DNA of 64,000 nucleotides, taken from NCBI GenBank assembly GCA_964035015.1, contig CAXIUP010000018.1, forward strand, positions 62,001-126,000, read 5' to 3'. Below, in pieces: positions 19,764 through 27,904 of this stretch; position 1 is the stretch's first letter; every line of letters starts with the position of its first letter. A program made the translations under genes and the position numbers. The notes beneath the pieces were generated by a model. The model was not told the origin of the DNA and searched no databases. It saw only the letters and a list, made by a program, of their open reading frames with translations. Source of the stretch: Corallium rubrum (lineage: Eukaryota > Cnidaria > Anthozoa > Scleralcyonacea > Coralliidae).

Positions 19764-20549
19764 CTACAGACCGTACTCAACCATAACCCCCTTACAGATC
19801 CTCCCGATCTCGGGTTCTCCCAGACGACCCTCCACAACCCTCATACCGTAGAAGCTGATGTCTGAATAAAAACTTTTTAAGCTGTTTACCCCGAGAACAC
19901 TCAGGTAGGGTGTTCCCAACTGTCCGATGTCACACATAGTGTATGAGTCCCTCAGTATCTCACCATTTACCCTGACGTGTGACACCCTGAGTCCTGATAG
20001 CCAGTGGGCAGATATCAGAATCCTCTTCCCGATGAACTTCGCTGGAATTGTACACTCATGAAACCTAGTCGGTGTCATCCCACCGAAAACCAGTCTATTA
20101 CTCACCCCAGCTTTAAACCCAAGGCTTCTACCATCGTTAACGTTGGCATTGGAAACAATTGTTTCCCAGGCACCCGACGCCGATCTCACACTGTTCCTCT
20201 TTACCACGACAAAGACCGAAACATCGGTGCCCATGAATCTGGGCACGTTAGCCTGAAAGGCTGTTCTTATTGAGGACTCAGGGTAAAGGAAATGGTGATC
20301 ACCGGTGGTGTTTAGCTGTGGGTTGACACTTGGGGGTCTCCAAAACATGGCTGAGTCGGTCTCACCGTCCCTATCCTCTATGTAGTCAACAAAATGGAGT
20401 CTGGAGACTGCGTTCTTACTGGATCTGGTTACGTTCAAGTCAAAGATGACCTTGTAGTCGGGCTTCGTGTTAAGGACTTCTCTCAACCTGTCGCTGAGAT
20501 GTTTATTAGTCACTGTGTCCAGTCTGTTGTAACCATAAAACAGACTCAT
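19764..20549 (-). CDS. Polinton 1 laminin-G/ConA-like protein, copy B
   Basis: 261 aa, paralogue of copy A. Shared blocks include MSLFYGY, VIFDLNVTRSSKNAVS and FVVVKRNSVRSASGAWE. Differences cluster in the central loops (after PESSIRTAF, and GRSLGFKAGV...), where a receptor-binding face would vary. The closing YSDISFYGMRVVEGRLGEPEIGRIC keeps the LamG-like end. The promoter context 'tatagtat' before the ATG is the same as in copy A, so the duplication includes the start motif. Lies between copy A and the 542-aa protein. Confidence 0.7.
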   Translation of the reverse strand: MSLFYGYNRLDTVTNKHLSDRLREVLNTKPDYKVIFDLNVTRSSKNAVSRLHFVDYIEDRDGETDSAMFWRPPSVNPQLNTTGDHHFLYPESSIRTAFQANVPRFMGTDVSVFVVVKRNSVRSASGAWETIVSNANVNDGRSLGFKAGVSNRLVFGGMTPTRFHECTIPAKFIGKRILISAHWLSGLRVSHVRVNGEILRDSYTMCDIGQLGTPYLSVLGVNSLKSFYSDISFYGMRVVEGRLGEPEIGRICKGVMVEYGL

Positions 20550-20552
20550 ATA

Positions 20553-22181
20553 CTATAAGACGTATTTACTGAACAGATACCCAGACACAGCTGTGAGGAC
20601 TAGTAGGATTTCCAACTCATTGTCTGGCTTTGGTTGTCTGTCAGGTGTATGGACGGCTGGTCTGTCAGGTGTATTGACGGTTGGTTTGTCAGGTGTATGG
20701 ACGGTTGGTTTGTCGGGTGTATGGACGGTTGGTTTGTCGGGTGTATGGACGGTTGGTTTGTCGGGTGTACGGACGGTTGGTTTGTCGGGTGTACGGACGG
20801 TTGGTTTGTCAGGTGTACGGACGGCTGGTTTGTTAGGTGTGTGGACGGTTGGTTTGTCGTCTAGTGTTTCCAAGTGTAAACCATTTTCTTGGTGTAGCTT
20901 CTTTGGTTGTTTGTGAACACCTTGGTAGTTGACCTTAGAGTTAATACCAAACTTCATACCCTTCGACGCACGTCTGAGAACGTTGTTATATCCTCGAATT
21001 TTCTCCTTCAGTATCGTCAGTGACCCCGGCACTAACCACGTGTCAGGGCTTATGGCCAGGTTCTGGGTGACGTTAGTATCTGATATTGCCCTGTTCATAT
21101 TCAAAATCCAAGTGCTGATAGAATAGTTAACGACAGCATCTTGTACTAAGGTTCTGAATTCTTGCTGTGTTTCGAGACTGCCACCACCTTTGTTAACAAC
21201 GCTGGTCCTTGTTCTAGCCTGTGAACCAAGAACGGCGTAAACATAAGCCTCGATGGACTCATTCAAATACTGTGTACCTACCCTGGTGAAACCATTTGTC
21301 TGTAAAGGTATGAACCTTCTGTAGTGTGTCTTATAATCGCTATTGAGATGCCACACCCACTTACCAATAAGATGATGTTCATAACCAGGGTCACGTACAA
21401 GCTTACGCTTCCGGAGTCTGGGTATGTTCGCCATGTTGTCAATCACATCGCTGTGTTCCGCGCCGAACTCTCTCATTAAACTGCTTTTCGTTTCCGTTTT
21501 AAGACGTCTCAGTATACGCCGTGTGGTAAAGTAGAGGTGGAAACGCATGATTGAGGTAATCACTGGGTAGACGTCTTTTGAGAACTTTAGATGCTCTACC
21601 CCAACGCCACAGCAATACGAACTGAGGTAGACAGCGGTAATAAGTTGGTAATAGGGATCATTGTTATTCCACCATGCCGCGATGTCCGTCTGGTTACCTG
21701 GATTTAGGGTTGGTAATTTTGCCATAAAGTAATCCTCACCGTTAACATAAATCCTAAAATTGTTGAGGTCGTAGTCTATGGCGTTGTCTGACAGATATGT
21801 GTGTTTCGGGGACTCCTGGTGTCGCTTACCCTGAACTTTCTGTAACGTACCACCGCTAAGCCATATCATAGGAAACCCACCCTCAACTAGACTTTGCTTC
21901 CCTTTATAGTTATGTGGCCAAATCCACATAGACTTGTCATTCCTAAAAGTGCTGCTATCTACGTTCGTTGATACGATGTCACTATTCTTAAACCATACGT
22001 CACTTCTTTCGATCTCACCGTCTTTCCTAAGAGTTGTTGTAAAGGTGAATTTGGATAATGTGGCATGGGGGTATCTCTTGAGTAAATTAATCTTAGCTGA
22101 CTTATTCCCCTTTCTGATATTCTCCATTGCCTTCCCATAGTTTTCCCCATAATACTTGTGGTAGAGTTTGTCGGTATCCAT
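20553..22181 (-). CDS. Polinton 1 large structural-type protein with PDKPTVxT repeats
   Basis: 542 aa, family not recognised. Residues ~1-420 look globular, with many aromatic residues. They are followed by about nine copies of an 8-residue unit (TPDKPTVR/H) at about 435-510, and a C-terminal hydrophobic segment (LLVLTAVSGYLFSKYVL). The repeat is written in a 24-bp tandem at about 20635-20850. A globular head, repetitive stalk and membrane anchor suggest a virion surface or spike-like protein (inference). The ATG is preceded by 'gatat' and lies head-to-head with the integrase gene, 19 bp away. Confidence 0.6.
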   Translation of the reverse strand: MDTDKLYHKYYGENYGKAMENIRKGNKSAKINLLKRYPHATLSKFTFTTTLRKDGEIERSDVWFKNSDIVSTNVDSSTFRNDKSMWIWPHNYKGKQSLVEGGFPMIWLSGGTLQKVQGKRHQESPKHTYLSDNAIDYDLNNFRIYVNGEDYFMAKLPTLNPGNQTDIAAWWNNNDPYYQLITAVYLSSYCCGVGVEHLKFSKDVYPVITSIMRFHLYFTTRRILRRLKTETKSSLMREFGAEHSDVIDNMANIPRLRKRKLVRDPGYEHHLIGKWVWHLNSDYKTHYRRFIPLQTNGFTRVGTQYLNESIEAYVYAVLGSQARTRTSVVNKGGGSLETQQEFRTLVQDAVVNYSISTWILNMNRAISDTNVTQNLAISPDTWLVPGSLTILKEKIRGYNNVLRRASKGMKFGINSKVNYQGVHKQPKKLHQENGLHLETLDDKPTVHTPNKPAVRTPDKPTVRTPDKPTVRTPDKPTVHTPDKPTVHTPDKPTVHTPDKPTVNTPDRPAVHTPDRQPKPDNELEILLVLTAVSGYLFSKYVL

Positions 22182-22200
22182 ATATCATAGGTTAGGTTAT
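22182..22200. promoter_or_regulatory. 19-bp divergent promoter
   Basis: The whole space between the ATG at 22181 (minus) and the ATG at 22201 (plus). It contains 'gatat' just before the minus ATG and 'gttat' just before the plus ATG. Both fit the TATA(T)ATG pattern, so transcripts would start at or next to the start codons. Confidence 0.45.
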
Positions 22201-23298
22201 ATGGACGCGGGGGTTGGGCTGGAACAGGAACTGAGAGATATATGGTATAATCCGAAAACAGGATATCAGTCGGCTGAACGATTGTACCAGAAGGCAGTGG
22301 GAGAAGGTCTTGATGTGAGTAGGGAGGCAGTAAGGGACTGGCTGAAAACACAGGACACGTACACGAGGTATAGGCCGGTTGTGAGGAGGCATAAGTTCAG
22401 ACAGACGTTCGTCAGCCACCTCGGTGAACAGATACAGATGGACCTGGTTGATATGGGGAAGTATAAGAACCAGAATAAGGGGTATTACTGGATTTTGACA
22501 GCTGTTGAGATTCTGAGTAGGTATGCTTTCGCCGTCCCCGTTTACAGAAAGGACACGGGTAACATAACCGAGGCTGTGGATAAGCTGTTGGAACAGTTCA
22601 GAGACCGATTTGGTGACTACCCTGACCTGGCTCAGTTCGACGATGGAAAGGAGTTTTATAACGTTGGTGTGAGGGACCTACTGAAGGAACATGGTGTTGA
22701 GTACTTCAGTACATTTTCGGACAAGAAAGCAGCGATCGTCGAACGGTTTAACAGAACACTTAAGACTGCTATGTGGAAGTATTTCTACACCAAGGGGACT
22801 TATAGGTGGATTGATGTCCTGGACGATCTCGTTGAGGGTTATAACAACACAAAACACAGTGTCGTTATGTTGAAGCCTAAGGACGTCAATAAGTCAAACG
22901 AGAATCAGGTCTGGAATACGTTGTTCGGTCACCATTTTGGTGATCACCCCTTACCCAAGTTCCGGGTTGGAGACACTGTGAGGGTGTCAAAGTACAAGAG
23001 TATATTTACGAAAGGTTATGAGGCTAACTTCACTGAGGAAATCTTCAGGATTACGAAGGTCATCCGTGGTGATCCAAACGTTTACGAGATAGAGGACGCT
23101 GAGGGTGAGCCGATTATCGGAAAGTTCTATGGGGAAGAGCTGTCGCCGGTGGATAAGAAGGATGATGTTTATAGGGTGGAAAAGGTGTTGAGGAGGAAGA
23201 GAGTTGGTGGAAGGAAGATGGTGTTGGTCAAGTGGCTGGGTTATGGTGATAAGCACAACTCATGGATACCCGAGAGTGACGTACAAAACCTGGGTTAA
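22201..23298 (+). CDS. int: Polinton 1 retroviral-type integrase with chromodomain
   Basis: 365 aa from the ATG at 22201. An N-terminal helical/zinc-poor part, then the rve core with D81 (QMDLVDM), D147 (AQFDDGKEF) and E181 (AAIVERFNRTLK), that is a D,D-33-E set. An SH3-like stretch follows (LPKFRVGDTVRVSKY), and the C-terminus is a chromodomain (about 322-365: YRVEKVLRRKR...VKWLGYGDKHNSWIPESD). All catalytic residues are present, so the enzyme looks functional. It joins the element's ends to host DNA, normally leaving a 6-bp duplication; the chromodomain may steer insertion to methylated-histone chromatin. Its stop codon overlaps the next ATG (TAATG). Confidence 0.95.
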   Translation: MDAGVGLEQELRDIWYNPKTGYQSAERLYQKAVGEGLDVSREAVRDWLKTQDTYTRYRPVVRRHKFRQTFVSHLGEQIQMDLVDMGKYKNQNKGYYWILTAVEILSRYAFAVPVYRKDTGNITEAVDKLLEQFRDRFGDYPDLAQFDDGKEFYNVGVRDLLKEHGVEYFSTFSDKKAAIVERFNRTLKTAMWKYFYTKGTYRWIDVLDDLVEGYNNTKHSVVMLKPKDVNKSNENQVWNTLFGHHFGDHPLPKFRVGDTVRVSKYKSIFTKGYEANFTEEIFRITKVIRGDPNVYEIEDAEGEPIIGKFYGEELSPVDKKDDVYRVEKVLRRKRVGGRKMVLVKWLGYGDKHNSWIPESDVQNLG

Positions 23299-24002
23299 TG
23301 TATACCCGGGTAATGAGGTTAACATTATTCATTGAAAACGGTGAGAAGACTGTCTACTTTGAACAACCTATCATGGTGACAGGTCCAAAACCACAGGTGA
23401 TGCTGAAGAAAGCGACGGTATATTGGAACTACAGCAATGTGGTGTCAGGTCTGAACGACTCGGTGTCGTTTGATGGTAAGGAGGCATCCGCTCCTGAAGG
23501 TTATTTCGGCTTTGACGCGTTGGAAACGTTTGTTAAGGGTTTGGCCGGGACCCACAGTGGGGTGGTTGAGTTCGGAAAGAATGTTTACAACGGAACTTCT
23601 AAGGTGAAAACGTCTGAAAAGCTGAAACTTGGGAAGATGGGTCTTCTTTTGGGTTTTGGTGAAAACGATGTGATAGACGTTGGTGGTGGTGGGTGGACGA
23701 ACAGTCCTAATCAGGTGGACATCAATAGAGGGTTGAGGTATGTTGAGATCTCGTGTGACGCTGTTGAGAGTGAGAAAAGTCTGGACAATGGGAGGAGGAG
23801 TGATCTGATTGGTACTCTTCCGATAACCTCTGAACAGAGTCTGAAGGGAAGCGTACAGCACTACACAGACATTGAGTCGAAAGCTGAGATCCGTAAGGGT
23901 GTTTATGGTAAGATGACCTTTAGGGTCCGTGGGAATAATGATCATTCAGTAGGTCGGCCGGTTGGGATCGGAGCTGTTCTGCTTGAGTTGTATATAGACT
24001 AG
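23298..24002 (+). CDS. Polinton 1 probable minor capsid (penton-like) protein
   Basis: 234 aa (or 229 from the second ATG at 23313). Beta-strand-rich throughout, without signal or membrane segments. Contains LGFGENDVIDVGGGGW followed by NQVDINRGLRYVEISCD and ends with short strands (GIGAVLLELYI). The position just before the capsid cluster, the length and the all-beta character suit the single jelly-roll penton-type minor capsid protein of Polintons. That is inference from layout; no motif proves it. Translation may be coupled, because its start overlaps the integrase stop. Confidence 0.5.
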   Translation: MYTRVMRLTLFIENGEKTVYFEQPIMVTGPKPQVMLKKATVYWNYSNVVSGLNDSVSFDGKEASAPEGYFGFDALETFVKGLAGTHSGVVEFGKNVYNGTSKVKTSEKLKLGKMGLLLGFGENDVIDVGGGGWTNSPNQVDINRGLRYVEISCDAVESEKSLDNGRRSDLIGTLPITSEQSLKGSVQHYTDIESKAEIRKGVYGKMTFRVRGNNDHSVGRPVGIGAVLLELYID

Positions 24003-24008
24003 TATATA

Positions 24009-25229
24009 ATGGCTGAGGGAGGAGTTGGTATCAAAATGGAAGGACATGGTAAAGAAGAGGAAAAGGAAGATGGTATCAACGAAACGAGTTTCATAGATGA
24101 TGACAATGAGAGCTCCAAACTGAGCGATCTGTTCGAACCTTCTGACAGTGTAACCCATATTGAAGATGGAGTGCCCGACACTGGTAGTAACGTCGGGTCA
24201 ATGAAAAGGTCTGTCACATATGATAAAAAGAAGGTCTTTCGCGAGGCATTAGGGGTTGTAATAAATAAAAAAGATGGTGATGCATCTAATGAGTTGATAG
24301 AATGGACCGAATTCAGATTTAACGAAAAAAGTGGTCTCGTCAACGGATTGTGGTTTCATGATGTACTGGTCAAAGTGTCTGATGGTGACGGGACTAGGTA
24401 CAGTGATAACAAATCAGAAAAGATAAAAGGGTATGTTGACCGTTTCAGAGAACTGTTAGAGGAAGCCAAAACCGAACATCGCAATACGGCTGAGGGAGCG
24501 GTTGAGGAAATCAGTGGTAACCCAGTACTCTCTGAGAAAGTGGTGGATGACATACTCTCACGATCCAACTCAGCGATCAACGGTTGGGTTGAAGAAATGG
24601 AGGAAGAAGTGCAAGAACAGGTGAGAAAAATATTTATATCCGAACAAGAAGTAAGAAACATCTCTGGGGTAGTCAACGCACATGGTGAAGACACGGACAT
24701 AATTGATTATCTTAAAATAGAAGCCGACCACTACAGAACGAAAGCGGATAAGGAAGCCGACCCTCTTAAAAAACAGTTCTACGATAACGTCATAAGAATG
24801 GTGGAGTTAAAGGCAGACAGTATAAGAATCAGGATTAATGAAAGACCTGAACACACAGAAGCCATGTCTATCTTAAGCGATGAGGTGGAGAACAATGACC
24901 TAAACAGGTTGGAACGTTTTAAGCGGTGGGCTAGGGAGAATATGGTTGGTCTGTCTGCCATAGCCATCACCATAGCTGAAATCATAACCACAGTAGTTGT
25001 GGCAACCAGAAGGACTGTCTCGGGGGGAGCTAGAGCCGTTGGTGGTTTCGCTAAGGCACTCGCTAATCTAGGTAAGAGTCTGGGACCTCTGTTAGCACCA
25101 CTGTTCAGTGTGATAGCACAGGTTCTGACTTGGGGAGCAAAAGGGATGGCATGGTTAGCCAACAATCTGTGGGTCTTAGCCATAGCTATGACGTGGTTAT
25201 TGTATGACTACTGGAAAAACAGAAAATAA
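24009..25229 (+). CDS. Polinton 1 acidic membrane protein with coiled coil
   Basis: 406 aa. Acidic, disordered start (about 1-75), a charged helical middle with coiled-coil character (EEAKTEHRNTAEGAVEE..., EEMEEEVQEQVRKIF), then hydrophobic segments near residues 307-330 (VGLSAIAITIAEIITTVVVA), 350-372 and 384-400, and a short basic tail (WKNRK). Architecture as in the 243-aa protein at the left end. The ATG is preceded by 'tatata', a perfect form of the start motif. Lies between the penton-like gene and the major capsid gene, so a virion membrane or scaffolding role is likely but unproven. Confidence 0.65.
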   Translation: MAEGGVGIKMEGHGKEEEKEDGINETSFIDDDNESSKLSDLFEPSDSVTHIEDGVPDTGSNVGSMKRSVTYDKKKVFREALGVVINKKDGDASNELIEWTEFRFNEKSGLVNGLWFHDVLVKVSDGDGTRYSDNKSEKIKGYVDRFRELLEEAKTEHRNTAEGAVEEISGNPVLSEKVVDDILSRSNSAINGWVEEMEEEVQEQVRKIFISEQEVRNISGVVNAHGEDTDIIDYLKIEADHYRTKADKEADPLKKQFYDNVIRMVELKADSIRIRINERPEHTEAMSILSDEVENNDLNRLERFKRWARENMVGLSAIAITIAEIITTVVVATRRTVSGGARAVGGFAKALANLGKSLGPLLAPLFSVIAQVLTWGAKGMAWLANNLWVLAIAMTWLLYDYWKNRK

Positions 25230-25246
25230 AACCTGTTATGTAGTAT

Positions 25247-26488
25247 ATGACCAACAGAAGTCAGACAGAGCTGTTACCTGGATTCAGACGGGCGAGAATG
25301 TCGGAAATCAAGGGACTTCGGACAAGACACACAATCACCATGAACCCCAACAAAGTCAACCCTGGTGAGGACCTCTACATAGACATACCAAAGCTAAAAC
25401 CTGATAGCTGTTTAGTCCCGGGCAGCTTTCACTTACTGTTCGACTTTAAGAACATGAACACCAAGTCGTGGTTCCTAAACAATCTCTCCAGGCTTCTGGT
25501 TGAAAGGCTGGTTGTTAAGCTAGCTGGTGAAACTGTTTACGACAATACGGGTGAAAGTGTTCTTGGTGTGTATAGAGATCTCTGGCTACCGAAGAGTGTG
25601 AGAGATCAGATGGTTGGGTACGGAATTGGTCCAGAGAACCTGAGAAAGTTGATGTCCAAGGACGACAGTGGGGCCTCCTCTGGAGACGCTGAAAAGGCAG
25701 CCGACGCTCTGATGCTCACAATCCATGGGGTGAGGATGAAGGTGAGATTGGATAAGATCCTCGGGGACCACGGACTTTATGCTCCCTTTGAGATGTACAA
25801 CAACTTCCGCTATGTCATTAGCCTACCGAAAGCGAGTGACATCATGGTGGCCCAGTCAAGTGAGACCGTTGACGGGTACACACTGGAAAACCTCGAACTG
25901 GAGTATGAGACGATTGATAACACCGACATCGCCAGTGAAATAACGTCGCTGTACACAGCTGGTCGATCGTTATCCTACGAACACGTAACGTTGATGAAGT
26001 CAGCTGAATGGTTGGCTGGATCAACCCTAATCAACGAACACATTAACCTCCCACGAAAGTCTATGAAAGGGATCGTTATGATGTTCACAAATAAGATCCG
26101 AACTGATAGTGAGAAATACGTCTATCCAAACATTGAGAGTGTTAAGCTAACAATCGAGGGTGTGCCCAACGCTGTCTTCAGTCAGGGGATCCCAAAGAGT
26201 CGGTTCTATGATGAAGCTAAGAGACTGTTTGGTGGGAAGGAAAACATGGATCAGTTTATGACAATCCAGAAGTTCTACAAGGACGCTTTCGCTCTGGCGA
26301 TTGACTTGAGAAGTATTGAAGACCGTGACAGTGTTGGAACTGGTAAAAGGATCGTTAACACACAGTCTGGAGTCCTGATTGAGATTACTAAGAAGGCGAC
26401 TGTGGCTAACGTAGTCTGTCAAATCTTTGTGCTGAGTGATGGTTTGGTAAATATGGTAAATAAGAATCTAAAATCAATCCAGTATTAA
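25247..26488 (+). CDS. Polinton 1 major capsid protein, double jelly-roll
   Basis: 413 aa. Recognised by its family-typical blocks: IDIPKLKPDSCLVPGSFHLLFDFK, an N-x-x-R-L-L-V-E-R strand, GETVYDN, then YRDLWL, MKVRLDKILGDHGLYAPFEM, a second jelly-roll with ENLELEYETI, and IPKSRFYDEAKRLFGG toward the end. Double jelly-roll proteins trimerise into pseudo-hexameric capsomers of icosahedral virions. The length fits the smaller members of the class. No break is visible. The start follows 'gtagtat'; the stop directly abuts the ATPase ATG. Confidence 0.85.
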   Translation: MTNRSQTELLPGFRRARMSEIKGLRTRHTITMNPNKVNPGEDLYIDIPKLKPDSCLVPGSFHLLFDFKNMNTKSWFLNNLSRLLVERLVVKLAGETVYDNTGESVLGVYRDLWLPKSVRDQMVGYGIGPENLRKLMSKDDSGASSGDAEKAADALMLTIHGVRMKVRLDKILGDHGLYAPFEMYNNFRYVISLPKASDIMVAQSSETVDGYTLENLELEYETIDNTDIASEITSLYTAGRSLSYEHVTLMKSAEWLAGSTLINEHINLPRKSMKGIVMMFTNKIRTDSEKYVYPNIESVKLTIEGVPNAVFSQGIPKSRFYDEAKRLFGGKENMDQFMTIQKFYKDAFALAIDLRSIEDRDSVGTGKRIVNTQSGVLIEITKKATVANVVCQIFVLSDGLVNMVNKNLKSIQY

Positions 26489-27096
26489 ATGGACCACCCA
26501 TTCAATATGTTAATCGTTGGTATGACAGGTTGTGGAAAAACCTGGTATCTCCTGAAGATGTTAGAAGATGAATACTTCAGGTTCTTCGACTACATCGTTC
26601 TGCTCTGTCCAACGTTCAGCTGGAATAAAACCTATGGTACCTGGAAATACACCTCCGACCCAGACTTCCTCACTGTAAAGTGTGAGCAGGATGATGTTGA
26701 AATTATACTAAAACACAATGTCTGGATGTTTAAGGGATCTAAGACATTAATAGTCCTCGACGACTGTGCCAGTGGACAACCCGTAAAAAACAGAACAAGT
26801 GAGTTAGTTAAACTAGCCTTCAGTGCCCGGCACTACAATCTGTCAACTATCGTAATCACACAACAGCTAACGGCTATCACAAAACCTTACAGGGAAAACA
26901 TCAGTAAGTTGGTAACGTTCTACAACCCCAACAAAACCGACATGAAGGTCATCACTGATGACTACCTGGGTGGTTAGACCGTGATGAGGTTATGAGGATA
27001 ACTAAAAAGCTGAAAGAAAACAAATACGCTAGACTTGAGATTATGTTAAGGCATCCATACGCGTATAAGGTAGTCATCCCAAAATCTGATCTATAG
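26489..27096 (+). pseudogene. Polinton 1 packaging ATPase, broken by one frameshift
   Basis: FtsK/HerA (A32-like) genome-packaging ATPase. Walker A is GMTGCGKT (residues ~11-18), Walker B TLIVLDDCA (~90-98) and the arginine/sensor part QQLTAITKP (~130). The frame from 26489 ends at a TAG at 26975-26977, soon after a DDYL segment. The -1 frame from about 26971 to the TAG at 27094-27096 then encodes ~41 residues with LEIMLRHPYAYKVVIP, the usual C-terminus of this family. So a single-base loss near 26965-26972, or a programmed -1 shift, divides it. No classical slippery heptamer is seen. Otherwise the gene looks intact; it sits directly after the capsid gene. Confidence 0.85.
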
Positions 27097-27100
27097 TAAG

Positions 27101-27700
27101 ATGGTCGAGGGAAAAACTAAAACGGTGAAAGTTGGGAAAAAAATCAAGACACCCGCTGCAAAACTAGCTGAGGCACCTGTTGAAAGGCAGGAAACGGAAA
27201 TACCTACTGAGGCTGATGAGCTCGTTGATAAACTCGTTGATGAGCTCGTCAGTGATCTGAAAAAGGCTGAAGAAACCAACCCAGTGTCCCCACCAACCGA
27301 TGACACCAATAGGAAGAGAGGTGAGCTGATAAAATTATCAGAAAACGGTGAAATAACTCAGTCAGTTGGCTACATCAAAAAAGCGTCGGTAAAGGTTGTG
27401 GATAAGCTGTACGCTGAATACGAGGCCAAAAGGATGGAAAGAGCTAACGAATTCCTGACCGATATGTTAATCAGTAGATTCTCCAATGTTCTCGGTGGTT
27501 TGGACGCCGTAGAAAGCTCTGAGGAGCTAGACAACGAATTACAAAAAGACAAACTGTTAAAGAGTGACGTTGGTAAAGTTGTAGCCATGATCACGCCGTA
27601 TATACCGTGTCTCGGACTGCTATCTGGGGGTGTAACTGTGGGGAAACATGTGTACCAACACAAAACAAAAGTATCTGAAGAGAAATCGGGGAGTAAGTGA
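27101..27700 (+). CDS. Polinton 1 right-end protein; 3' end lies in the terminal repeat
   Basis: 199 aa, unrecognised family. Basic N-terminus (KTKTVKVGKKIKTPAAK), an acidic stretch with DELVDKLVDELV, then a helical C-terminal domain (ANEFLTDMLISRFSNVLGGLDAVES...) ending in a hydrophobic, glycine-rich segment (MITPYIPCLGLLSGGVTVGKHVY) and a basic tail. Codons from 27582 onward lie in the right terminal inverted repeat, so the left repeat holds an orphan copy of its last ~39 codons. It may be a DNA- or membrane-binding virion protein (inference). The start is preceded by 'tatagtaag'. Confidence 0.65.
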   Translation: MVEGKTKTVKVGKKIKTPAAKLAEAPVERQETEIPTEADELVDKLVDELVSDLKKAEETNPVSPPTDDTNRKRGELIKLSENGEITQSVGYIKKASVKVVDKLYAEYEAKRMERANEFLTDMLISRFSNVLGGLDAVESSEELDNELQKDKLLKSDVGKVVAMITPYIPCLGLLSGGVTVGKHVYQHKTKVSEEKSGSK

Positions 27701-27904
27701 AATGTGTGTTAAAACCACAACCCTGATCGCTTTGGGGTGTTTTCAGGAAAAACGTCATAATCCATCCTTAAAATATGAAAAGGGGAAAAAGAGGAAAAAA
27801 AGTCTGCCCTTTCAAACATCATTCTCCGTTGAATTCTGACATTTTGAGGCAGTTTTTGGCAAAATAATAAAAAGTGGCCCCATAGCCTCATATTCTATAC
27901 TACT
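27582..27904 (-). repeat. Polinton 1 right terminal inverted repeat
   Basis: Exact inverted copy of 10566-10888. Ends at ...CTATACTACT (27904), the inverse of AGTAGTATAG. It cuts directly into the integrase gene of Polinton 2, with no duplicated target shared with the left flank. Confidence 0.95.

Larger units (their letters stand above)
10566..27904. mobile_element. Polinton 1: near-intact Polinton/Maverick-type virus-like element
   Basis: The element is bounded by 323-bp inverted repeats starting AGTAGTATAG and carries the hallmark set: protein-primed-type DNA polymerase B, retroviral-type integrase with chromodomain, double jelly-roll major capsid protein and FtsK/HerA-type packaging ATPase. 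It also has a deoxynucleoside kinase, a PD-(D/E)XK nuclease, a zinc-ribbon protein, two LamG-like proteins and membrane proteins. Genes are packed with gaps of a few bases. The left half is mostly on the minus strand, and integrase, capsid and ATPase are on the plus strand. No Ulp1/adenain-like protease was recognised. No target duplication: the left flank (tatagc) and the right flank (taagag) differ. Confidence 0.93.

Noticed and set aside
20593..20916. Plus-strand frames with VWTVGLSG repeats
   Set aside because: Antisense of the TPDKPTV repeat of the 542-aa gene; the repeat keeps both strands open.
26960..26980. A programmed -1 frameshift signal in the packaging ATPase
   Set aside because: No X-XXY-YYZ slippery heptamer and no obvious downstream stem; a point indel is simpler, though it is listed as a finding to check.
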